From Allodiplogaster sudhausi (lineage: Eukaryota; Nematoda; Chromadorea; Rhabditida; Diplogasteridae): 64,000 nt of DNA. The DNA is taken from assembly GCA_945643635.1 (NCBI GenBank), contig CALZFC010000105.1:749501-813500 (forward strand), in the 5' to 3' direction. Below are positions 48,185 to 59,200 of the stretch, piece after piece. Made by a program: the position numbers and the translations under genes. The notes under the pieces were generated by a model. The model did not search any database. It worked only from the letters and a program-made list of their open reading frames with translations, and was not told the DNA's origin. The stretch's first letter is position 1. Each line of letters starts with the position of its first letter.

Positions 48185-51099
48185 CTACAGAGCTCTCATT
48201 TGTCTCAGCTTCAAAGCCCTAAAGTGCAGTCGCTCGATTTCACCGTCATCTAGGTCCAGCTCGACAACCTGGAAAATAGAACTTCTTTTTACCAAATCTA
48301 GCCACGCACCCATTGTTCAGTCACAATATATAAAAAATCAGTCTCCACGCCATATAAAATCCTTGGTGAATATATGGATTTGTCTACAGATTCCATCGTA
48401 TCCACATGAAAGTGAATAATCGGTTCAATACCGAGAAAAAAATTTCTCGACCTTTTTTATGAAAGTCTCTTCGCATGTTATAAATGCTCCAATTTTTCGT
48501 AGGCGAATGACAATGGAGTGTAAGTCGTTACATTCAGACAACTGAAAAAAAAACATCTGATGTAACCTAAAGGCAATAAATATAGCCGAATTTCTCGTAC
48601 TTGCTTGGTGGTGGACAACGCCAGTCGGAAAAGTACAATAGCTACCTTGAACAACACCTTCACTCCTAAATATGTGCATATGTAATCAATCTTATGTTAA
48701 AAAATAGACAATACCTTGGCAGAAGAACATATCCCACACCCTCAGGACGCATGACCACGGCAGGGAACGACAGAAAATGCACATGAACCATTCGATCATG
48801 AATAGAGCCGGCTCGACCTTGTGCTTCTTCTTTAATCGAGTGCGTGATTAGGTAGTGCTCATGGGGAATCCTACTTCCAGAACAGGTCAGTTGTGAAGGA
48901 CTAGTACTTTCATTAAATTTACAGTAAGGTACACCAAATTGATCCGCACAACATTCTAGTGAACGCGCGTAGGTTTATGGAGCTGAAAATATATAAACAG
49001 ATTGTTATATTTATAATCACCCAGCACCCTAGCTACTGTTTCCAGGATCAAAATTGTGCTCAACAATCGGAGTACAAAAAGATAGAATTCGAATTACGGT
49101 TTACCACCTTTGGAAATACGTATTACTGTGCTGGGGTAGAATGTCCTTTTATCCCCAGAAATTGATTCAAATTAACAAAAATCGTTCACGTGAAATTTGC
49201 TACCGCGCCAATCGAAACATTCAGGCATTTAGGACAAACTGGCAGCACATACAGTCCCGCCCAACAATTCAGGTACCTAGATTAATCAGATTTATTAGAT
49301 TAATGTAAATGATCTCAATTGATTTTTCAGCACTTAGGATGCATTTCAATAGAGTTTTCAGGTCAATCTAGACTAATTCGACGCTGTTAAATACGTTGGC
49401 AACATTATTCCCCAAAAGAGAAGTTGACACGTCCGTATCATATTTTTTGAAAAAATATTGTCATTAACGTTTTTAACGGTGGCGAATCAGATTGTTCTAA
49501 TCCGACTAATTCGCCACCGTTAAAATGTTAATGACAATAATTTTTCAAAAAGTTGATACTGCCGCCGTAGTAAAGTGTCGCTTTTTGACGGGTAATCCTG
49601 AGGCCATGAGGGTAAAACCATTACCACTTAGTTTCGTCGGACATTATCCTGAAGGTAATCTCAGCTGAAAGATGCTATCTTTTCCTTTTAAATATGAATT
49701 TTCTCGTCAGCGTCACTTGTTTTGAGAAAATAATGTTACCAACGTATTTAGTAGCATCGAATATCTGATTAACTTATGTACGAAATGTTGGGCGGGACTA
49801 TATATCTATGAGGATACGTGTAATTTAGTTTGTCGTGTCTTACCAGATGGCGATATGTAGTTCTCGACTTTTCCTTAAGAAGATGAATCAAAATATCACC
49901 ATCGACTTGAAGAGCTTCCTGTAACCTTTACTACTGAAGGGTGACAAGTACCATTAGTTTAATTGTTCGCTTAAAGCTAACCAGCCCCGGGCTATAATAT
50001 CCTGGAAGATATTTATGGCAAATCTGGACAAAGCAGTAGAAAGCATCTCGAAGCGGCATATTCATTAGGAGAACAGAGGCGACTGGAGCTTGCCCCTGGC
50101 AGTAGCCCTCCTCGGGGTGAAGAATGGTCCATGACTTCAGCAGTGTCATTAGATCTTCCTTTCTAAGATAAAATATTAGCACCGGCCTAGTAATACTTCA
50201 TAGTCCAACCCTGATTCGGCGAATCTGCCCGAGATAGAGAACATCTCATGCTCAGGGAATTGCCTATTGAGGTCTCTTTCAATTTCATCCAGGTATTTAG
50301 GATCGCCAGGCTGTCGTGAGCAGTACTAAAAGGATTACAAATGATACTGATTATATTTTGAGGGTGAGAACAAATGACTATCCAGCAGTGTTATAGATGT
50401 CCATGAAAATAACCAACTGCAAAGACGTGTTTATTATGGAGGGAGCTATCCATTTGGTAAGCAGCTCCAGATAAATATTTCCAAGCGTGAGCCCTGACAC
50501 TTGGTGGGACTCCCTTACAGCACCGACTCCGAACCTTCTCAAAGCTGTAATGGAAATATTATAAGGCTTCCTTCACCAAAATACTCAAATAAAGTAGTTA
50601 AAAATAAGTTTCTCTATTAACTCGTTATCCATGTAGTGCTTCCAGTTTTCAAACATATGTAGCCATTTTCGTTCTCGCCGCCTCAGTTGGCTAAGGTTCA
50701 GTGGTGGCCTGAGTAATACAGGGGAAATCAAAAAGTACCAACTCGATTGTTACTCGCTAAGGTACATACTCTATTTCCCTTTGCTTGTCGAGAAAAAAGC
50801 CGAACTTATCAGTACATGGACCTCTTGTTCTTGACAGTACAATGTTCTCTTCTTCACTATCACAAGTAAGTTCATCCTCGTCTCCAACACGGCTCGCTCC
50901 ATCGCAGTATTCAGACACTGTCTGGACAAAAAGCATGCAAGCTCATTAATGCGCACAGATTAAAAAAATTACTGGCACTACATATTTAGGGCAAAATAAC
51001 CTCGCCAGGCCTTTCGGGCTGCTCGCGTAGACATGGAGCAGAAGTGTGCTCATGGAAAGAGCCTTCCGCATTTCGTCTTTCGCCAGCGCTGATGGACAT
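48185..51099 (-). CDS. TBC1D10: TBC1D10-family Rab GTPase-activating protein
   Basis: GAP that accelerates GTP hydrolysis on Rab proteins (Rab35/Rab27 class for relatives such as Whacked and EPI64). Eleven phase-consistent exons: 51099-51001, 50921-50770, 50708-50622, 50544-50427, 50325-50210, 50162-49982, 49918-49844, 48829-48715, 48665-48601, 48541-48452, 48268-48185, giving 393 aa. The TBC domain runs from [17 protein letters not shown] to the helix [17 protein letters not shown]. The arginine finger is in [10 protein letters not shown] (I-x-x-D-x-x-R) and the glutamine finger in [10 protein letters not shown] (Y-x-Q), so it should be active. [20 protein letters not shown] is the family's best-conserved stretch. 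A 1 kb intron (49843-48830) holds a foldback element. It lacks the long C-terminal tail of vertebrate paralogues. Confidence 0.95.
49252..49800. mobile_element. Foldback MITE, mariner-like
   Basis: Ends read CAGTCCCGCCCAACA at the left and the reverse complement of TAGTCCCGCCCAACA at the right, each flanked by TA, which suggests a Tc1/mariner-type MITE. Inside are a second inverted pair (49378-49410 with 49729-49761, sharing AAATACGTTGG and AACATTATT) and a central palindrome with arms of about 37 bp (49451-49487 and 49508-49544, core TTAACGGTGGCGAAT). It has no coding capacity and lies within the largest TBC1D10 intron. Confidence 0.75.
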
Positions 51100-51952
51100 T
51101 CTGCAGATATATCATCACGAACTGATCAATGGACACAACCGGATTGGATCACATCAATGAATGCAGCGCAGGTCAATTCACTACATAAGGCTATTTCTGC
51201 TCAGATTTCCCCGAGTGCTGATTAGCCAAGCAGGGATAGAGAACAGATGTTTATAGAAATATATTCACTTTGCAGTGGGAAATAACTCGAAAATTCAGTC
51301 ATTTTTCATATTCTGAGCCCTCTAAAGAAAAATGATATCACTGACATGAACACAACGGTGCTACCCCAGTTTGGGGGGGGGGTCAAATTTTTTTTGCAAT
51401 TTTCTAAAGCATTTGTTCACTATCTACTTGGGCTTCAAAGACGTCAATCAATTCATATTTGTCATGCGGAACGCCAAATCTATTACGACAACTACGCTGC
51501 TTTTGCACACATTTTAATTAAAATTCACTTTTTCGCATAATTTCACAATTTTTGGCTATATACCGGTCTAAATAACCATTTATACTTGAATTATTAGCGG
51601 CATTAATGCTAATCTGCAGTGAATTGCCTCTAATTTAATTATATGCTAGCATTCCGCGTGGAATGCTGGGGTGGTCGGACCGACCTTGTGGGCCGGGGCT
51701 CCGGGAGCCACCACGGGGCCGGACCGGGCCTACATTGGGGACCGGTCCCCGGCCATACCTGGCTTTCTGATTTAGAGAACATTCGTTTGTATGATGGATT
51801 ATTTTACTATCAATTGAAAACAACATATTCAGATTGGTATTAGGCAAAATAACGATGTTTATATAAATTTATGCACTTCGCAAAACATGGTAAAATTTAG
51901 TTTCGTGTTCGCTAGGCCTCTCCTGTTACCGATGTTTCTTTGAGTCCGTAAG
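51100..51952. promoter_or_regulatory. Divergent upstream region of TBC1D10 and DEF8, with palindrome block
   Basis: Both 5' regions lie in these 853 bp. A GC-rich island at about 51,645-51,760, sharply different from the A/T-rich surroundings, contains serial palindromes: AGCATTCC/GGAATGCT (51648-51667), GGTCGG/CCGACC (51673-51685) and the perfect 14-mer GGGGACCGGTCCCC (51737-51750). A G8 run lies near 51,374. No gene seen. Confidence 0.6.
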
Positions 51953-53209
51953 ATGATTGGTTCCCCGGGAAAAAACAACCACGAGAAGTCTGAGAATGGC
52001 GGCGTGGTGGATGAGTCTGTTGTGGATCTCCAGATCTACCAAGCTATCGAGGAACGGAAGGTGCAGAATCCAGACATGGACAAGTATTCATTTCGGGCCA
52101 CCACCGATGACATCTTCCTCAACAAATACCGTTGCACCACTCTTTGCAAACGAAACAATGGAAGATGTCATTATTTCTTTATACAGTTCCTTAGCTAGGC
52201 ACTCGGAGTAGTTGAAAACTCGAGTGTGGGTTTTGCTGAATAGTTTGTTTGTTCCAGAAGAGTCATATGAACTGAGTGTACTCTTGTTTCTTCCAGGCTG
52301 GAGGAGATCAAGTTGGTACAGGACATCTGCAAGGAATGTCTTCGCGCAGAGTCACTGACTGAAGAAATGAAGAAGTTATATATGGACAAGCTGGTTCAAA
52401 TTGGTCTCGAGAAGCAGAACATTGAGGTTTGTCCTGATGTTCATTCGATCATGCTCAGGAGTACACACAAAAAGGCCATTGACTCTTTCTAATTTGTGAG
52501 GATGATGGGGGCGCTGGGAGTGCAGCCACGATCCGCTGTCGCGGTCACTGTTTGGAGTTGCAGCGGGCTAGGGGCCGGAATCCCTCCTGCGAAGTGTGCC
52601 TCGGCACCATCTGGAAACTCGTCCACTTGTGGCGGAAGTGCAAGTGTAAATTGCATTGCTAGAGTATATTACTTTGATGTATCTTTCCTTTTCTTGCCAT
52701 GCTTCTCATTTTAGTGTGCGGAGTTCGCGTGCACGATGGTTGCTCTCAGAAGATGCAGAGAGAGTGCGCGGCTGAAGTGGCGGCCCGGCCTGGCTTTTCT
52801 CTGCGGACTGAGATCTGTGAAGAGAGGGGCTTGGCTGAACAGGGATACCGTTGTGCCGAGTGTGCTCAGCCACTCGCCTTCGGTTACTTTCTCCGTGTAT
52901 TTTCTAGAGCTATAAATGATATTCACTCGTAGTGGCCGCGTGTTTTTCGTATTGTTATGAAAAAGTACAGACTCGTCCTCCCACTTATTCCATTCTCTTC
53001 AGAGAGCGAAGCTAAGTCCTTCGAGCCTCGTCTCTGTGACTACAGTGGATTATACTTCTGTTCTTCCTGCCATTGGAATGATGAAATGGCGATTCCTGCA
53101 CGGCTTCTCCACAATTTGGATGCCCAACCTCGTCTTGTCTCGCGTGCCGCCAAGCAACTGCTCACCGTTGTTGACAGGTTTCTGTTCTCTAACTCTGCCT
53201 CGGTTTCTC

Positions 53210-53253
<44 letters not shown>

Positions 53254-56200
53254 CCTAACTCTTGATCTAGGACCTCGATTACATACACCTATAATTGCCT
53301 TTCTGAAGAAGCTTTTATACACTTTGTAATGCATTGGCATTGAGTCGTCCTCTACTGGCTCCTGTGCTAAGCAACCCTCAGTTGGTGCGACTGAACTCTT
53401 CTCTCAAAGCCCTGGACAAGATGAGGAGGGACTTTCTGTACATGAAATGCTACTTCATCAGTTGCGCTGTTCGTTTGAGATGATATAAGCAAGTCATGAA
53501 ATGTTCTTGAGAGGATACATCCAAGCCGTAGATAGTTCCCTTGCAGGCCGCTCGCCATCTCAGAATTCTCCAGCATCTCTATCGCCATCAGCATTTTGTT
53601 GAAGACTCTCAGTTCTACTCGGTTGCCGAGGTTACTTGAAACAAAAACAAACTATTTGATTGGACACTCTAAATTAGATGCCGCATCGTTTGTTACATTT
53701 TAAGTCTATTAGTTTTTCTTCGCAAATGATACGACTTTTTCCCACTTGAAGTGAACAGTTAGCAATGTCTCCTTGTAGCTGCGGAATGTTGTTAGTGGCC
53801 GGCTGCTACCTGAGATCATCGACATCCACGCTGTTTTCCGTCGCCATATCGAGGAAGAGTGCGAGACTTGTCGTGGCAATGGCTTCTATTGCCAACTGTG
53901 CTCTTCCTCTGCACTCTCCTTCTTCCCCTCTCTCTCTTCCTCTGCACTCTCCTTCTTCCCCTCTCTCTTCCTCTGCACTCTCCTTCTTCCCCTCTCTCTC
54001 TTCCTCTGCACTCTCCTTCTTCCCCTCTCTCTCTTCCTCTGCACTCTCCTTCTTCCCCTCTCTCTTCCTCTGCACTCTCCTTCTTCCCCTCTCTCTCTTC
54101 CTCTGCACTCTCCTTCTTCCCCTCTCTCTCTTCCTCTGCACTCTCCTTCTTCCCCTCTCTCTCTTCCTCTGCACTCTCCTTCTTCATCTCTCTCTCTTCC
54201 TCTGCACTCTCCTTCTTCCCCTCTCTCTCTTCCTCTGCACTCTCCTTCTTCCCCTCTCTCTCTTCCTCTGCACTCTCCTTCTTCCCCTCTCTCTTCCTCT
54301 GCACTCTCCTTCTTACCCTCTCTCTCTTCCTCTGCACTCTCCTTCTTCCCCTCTCTCTCTTCCTCTGCACTCTCCTTCTTCCCCTCTCTCTCTTCCTCTG
54401 CACTCTCCTTCTTCCCCTCTCTCTTCTTCTGCACTCTCCTTCTTCCCCTCTCTCTCTCTTCGTCTGCACTCTCCTTCTTCCCCTCTCTCTCTTCCTCTGC
54501 ACTCTCCTTCTTCCCCTCTCTCTTCCTCTGCACTCTCCTTCTTCCCCTCTCTCTCTTCCTCTGCACTCTCCTTCTTCCCCTCTCTCTCTTCCTCTGCACT
54601 CTCCTTCTTCCCCTCTCTCTTCTTCTGCACTCTCCTTCTTCCCCTCTCTCTCTCTTCGTCTGCACTCTCCTTCTTCCCCTCTCTCTCTTCCTCTGCACTC
54701 TCCTTCTTCCCCTCTCTCTTCCTCTGCACTCTCCTTCTTCCCCTCTCTCTCTTCCTCTGCACTCTCCTTCTTCCCCTCTCTCTTCTTCTGCACTCTCCTT
54801 CTTCCCCTCTCTCTCTCTCTTCGTCTGCACTCACCTTCTTCCCCTCTCTCTCTTCCTCTGCACTCTCCTTCTTCCCCTCTCTCTTCCTCTGCACTCTCCT
54901 TCTTCCCCTCTCTCTCTTCCTCTGCACTCTCCTTCTTCCCCTCTCTCTCTTCCTCTGCACTCTCCTTCTTCCCCTCTCTCTTCTTCTGCACTCTCCTTCT
55001 TCCCCTCTCTCTCTCTCTTCGTCTGCACTCTCCTTCTTCCCCTCTCTCTCTTCCTCTGCACTCTCCTTCTTCCCCTCTCTCTTCCTCTGCACTCTCCTTC
55101 TTCCCCTCTCTCTCTTCCTCTGCACTCTCCTTCTTCCCCTCTCTCTTCCTCTGCACTCTCCTTCTTCCCCTCTCTCTCTTCCTCTGCACTCTCCTTCTTC
55201 CCCTCTCTCTTCCTCTGCACTCTCCTTCTTACCCTCTCTCTCTTCCTCTGCACTCTCCTTCTTCCCCTCTCTCTCTTCCTCTGCACTCTCCTTCTTCCCC
55301 TCTCTCTCTTCCTCTGCACTCTCCTTCTTCCCCTCTCTCTCTTTCTCTGCACTCTCCTTCTTCCCCTCTCTCTTCCTCTGCACTCTCCTTCTTCCCCTCT
55401 CTCTCTTCCTCTGCACTCTCCTTCTTCCCCTCTCTCTCTTCCTCTGCACTCTCCTTCTTCCCCTCTCTCTTCTTCTGCACTCTCCTTCTTCCCCTCTCTC
55501 TCTCTTCGTCTGCACTCTCCTTCTTCCCCTCTCTCTCTTCCTCTGGACTCTCCTTCTTCCCCTCTCTCTTCCTCTGCACTCTCCTTCTTCCCCTCTCTCT
55601 CTTCCTCTGCACTCTCCTTCTTCCCCTCTCTCTTCTTCTGCACTCTCCTTCTTCCCCTCTCTCTCTCTCTTCGTCTGCACTCTCCTTCTTCCCCTCTCTC
55701 TCTTCCTCTGCACTCTCCTTCTTCCCCTCTCTCTTCCTCTGCACTCTCCTTCTTCCCCTCTCTCTCTTCCTCTGCACTCTCCTTCTTCCCCTCTCTCTCT
55801 TCCTCTGCACTCTCCTTCTTCCCCTCTCTCTTCCTCTGCACTCTCCTTCTTACCCTCTCTCTCTTCCTCTGCACTCTCCTTCTTCCCCTCTCTCTCTTCC
55901 TCTGCACTCTCCTTCTTCCCCTCTCTCTTCTTCTGCACTCTCCTTCTTCCCCTCTCTCTCTCTTCGTCTGCACTCTCCTTCTTCCCCTCTCTCTCTTCCT
56001 CTGCACTCTCCTTCTTCCCCTCTCTCTTCCTCTGCACTCTCCTTCTTCCCCTCTCTCTCTTCCTCTGCACTCTCCTTCTTCCCCTCTCTCTTCTTCTGCA
56101 CTCTCCTTCTTCCCCTCTCTCTCTCTCTTCGTCTGCACTCTCCTTCTTCCCCTCTCTCTCTTCCTCTGCACTCTCCTTCTTCCCCTCTCTCTTCCTCTGC

Positions 56201-59200
56201 ACTCTCCTTCTTCCCCTCTCTCTCTTCCTCTGCACTCTCCTTCTTCCCCTCTCTCTCTTCCTCTGCACTCTCCTTCTTCCCCTCTCTCTTCTTCTGCACT
56301 CTCCTTCTTCCCCTCTCTCTCTCTCTTCGTCTGCACTCTCCTTCTTCCCCTCTCTCTCTTCCTCTGCACTCTCCTTCTTCCCCTCTCTCTTCCTCTGCAC
56401 TCTCCTTCTTCCCCTCTCTCTCTTCCTCTGCACTCTCCTTCTTCCCCTCTCTCTTCCTCTGCACTCTCCTTCTTCCCCTCTCTCTTCCTCTGCACTCTCC
56501 TTCTTCCCCTCTCTCTCTTCCTCTGCACTCTCCTTCTTCCCCTCTCTCTCTTCCTCTGCACTCTCCTTCTTCCCCTCTCTCTCTTCCTCTGCACTCTCCT
56601 TCTTCCTCTCTCTCTCTTCCTCTGCACTCTCCTTCTTCCCCTCTCTCTCTTCCTCTGCACTCTCCTTCTTCCCCTCTCTCTCTTCCTCTGCACTCTCCTT
56701 CTTCCCCTCTCTCTCTTTCTCTGCACTCTCCTTCTTCCCCTCTCTCTTCCTCTGCACTCTCCTTCTTCCCCTCTCTCTTCCTCTGCACTCTCCTTCTTCC
56801 CCTCTCTCTCTTCCTCTGCACTCTCCTTCTTCCCCTCTCTCTTCCTCTGCACTCTCCTTCTTCCCCTCTCTCTCTTCCTCTGCACTCTCCTTCTTCCCCT
56901 CTCTCTCTTCCTCTGCACTCTCCTTCTTCCTCTCTCTCTCTTCCTCTGCACTCTCCTTCTTCCCCTCTCTCTCTTCCTCTGCACTCTCCTTCTTCCCCTC
57001 TCTCTCTTCCTCTGCACTCTCCTTCTTCCCCTCTCTCTCTTTCTCTGCACTCTCCTTCTTCCCCTCTCTCTTCCTCTGCACTCTCCTTCTTCCCCTCTCT
57101 CTCTTCCTCTGCACTCTCCTTCTTCCCCTCTCTCTCTTCCTCTGCACTCTCCTTCTTCCCCTCTCTCTCTTCCTCTGCACTCTCCTTCTTCCCCTCTCTC
57201 TTCTTCTGCACTCTCCTTCTTCCCCTCTCTCTCTCTTCGTCTGCACTCTCCTTCTTCCCCTCTCTCTCTTCCTCTGGACTCTCCTTCTTCCCCTCTCTCT
57301 TCCTCTGCACTCTCCTTCTTCCCCTCTCTCTCTTCCTCTGCACTCTCCTTCTTCCCCTCTCTCTTCTTCTGCACTCTCCTTCTTCCCCTCTCTCTCTCTC
57401 TTCGTCTGCACTCTCCTTCTTCCCCTCTCTCTCTTCCTCTGCACTCTCCTTCTTCCCCTCTCTCTTCCTCTGCACTCTCCTTCTTCCCCTCTCTCTCTTC
57501 CTCTGCACTCTCCTTCTTCCCCTCTCTCTCTTCCTCTGCACTCTCCTTCTTCCCCTCTCTCTTCCTCTGCACTCTCCTTCTTACCCTCTCTCTCTTCCTC
57601 TGCACTCTCCTTCTTCCCCTCTCTCTCTTCCTCTGCACTCTCCTTCTTCCCCTCTCTCTCTTCCTCTGCACTCTCCTTCTTCCCCTCTCTCTTCTTCTGC
57701 ACTCTCCTTCTTCCCCTCTCTCTCTCTTCGTCTGCACTCTCCTTCTTCCCCTCTCTCTCTTCCTCTGCACTCTCCTTCTTCCCCTCTCTCTTCCTCTGCA
57801 CTCTCCTTCTTCCCCTCTCTCTCTTCCTCTGCACTCTCCTTCTTCCCCTCTCTCTTCTTCTGCACTCTCCTTCTTCCCCTCTCTCTCTCTCTTCGTCTGC
57901 ACTCTCCTTCTTCCCCTCTCTCTCTTCCTCTGCACTCTCCTTCTTCCCCTCTCTCTTCCTCTGCACTCTCCTTCTTCCCCTCTCTCTCTTCCTCTGCACT
58001 CTCCTTCTTCCCCTCTCTCTCTTCCTCTGCACTCTCCTTCTTCCCCTCTCTCTTCTTCTGCACTCTCCTTCTTCCCCTCTCTCTCTCTCTTCGTCTGCAC
58101 TCTCCTTCTTCCCCTCTCTCTCTTCCTCTGCACTCTCCTTCTTCCCCTCTCTCTTCCTCTGCACTCTCCTTCTTCCCCTCTCTCTCTTCCTCTGCACTCT
58201 CCTTCTTCCCCTCTCTCTTCCTCTGCACTCTCCTTCTTCCCCTCTCTCTTCCTCTGCACTCTCCTTCTTCCCCTCTCTCTCTTCCTCTGCACTCTCCTTC
58301 TTCCCCTCTCTCTCTTCCTCTGCACTCTCCTTCTTCCCCTCTCTCTCTTCCTCTGCACTCTCCTTCTTCCTTTCTCTCTCTTCCTCTGCACTCTCCTTCT
58401 TCCCCTCTCTCTCTTCCTCTGCACTCTCCTTCTTCCCCTCTCTCTCTTCCTCTGCACTCTCCTTCTTCCCCTCTCTCTCTTTCTCTGCACTCTCCTTCTT
58501 CCCCTCTCTCTTCCTCTGCACTCTCCTTCTTCCCCTCTCTCTCTTCCTCTGCACTCTCCTTCTTCCCCTCTCTCTCTTCCTCTGCACTCTCCTTCTTCCC
58601 CTCTCTCTCTTCCTCTGCACTCTCCTTCTTCCCCTCTCTCTTCTTCTGCACTCTCCTTCTTCCCCTCTCTCTCTCTTCGTCTGCACTCTCCTTCTTCCCC
58701 TCTCTCTCTTCCTCTGGACTCTCCTTCTTCCCCTCTCTCTTCCTCTGCACTCTCCTTCTTCCCCTCTCTCTCCTCCTCTGCACTCTCCTTCTTCCCCTCT
58801 CTCTTCTTCTGCACTCTCCTTCTTCCCCTCTCTCTCTCTCTTCGTCTGCACTCTCCTTCTTCCCCTCTCTCTCTTCCTCTGCACTCTCCTTCTTCCCCTC
58901 TCTCTTCCTCTGCACTCTCCTTCTTCCCCTCTCTCTCTTCCTCTGCACTCTCCTTCTTCCCCTCTCTCTCTTCCTCTGCACTCTCCTTCTTCCCCTCTCT
59001 CTTCCTCTGCACTCTCCTTCTTACCCTCTCTCTCTTCCTCTGCACTCTCCTTCTTCCCCTCTCTCTCTTCCTCTGCACTCTCCTTCTTCCCCTCTCTCTC
59101 TTCCTCTGCACTCTCCTTCTTCCCCTCTCTCTTCTTCTGCACTCTCCTTCTTCCCCTCTCTCTCTCTTCGTCTGCACTCTCCTTCTTCCCCTCTCTCTCT

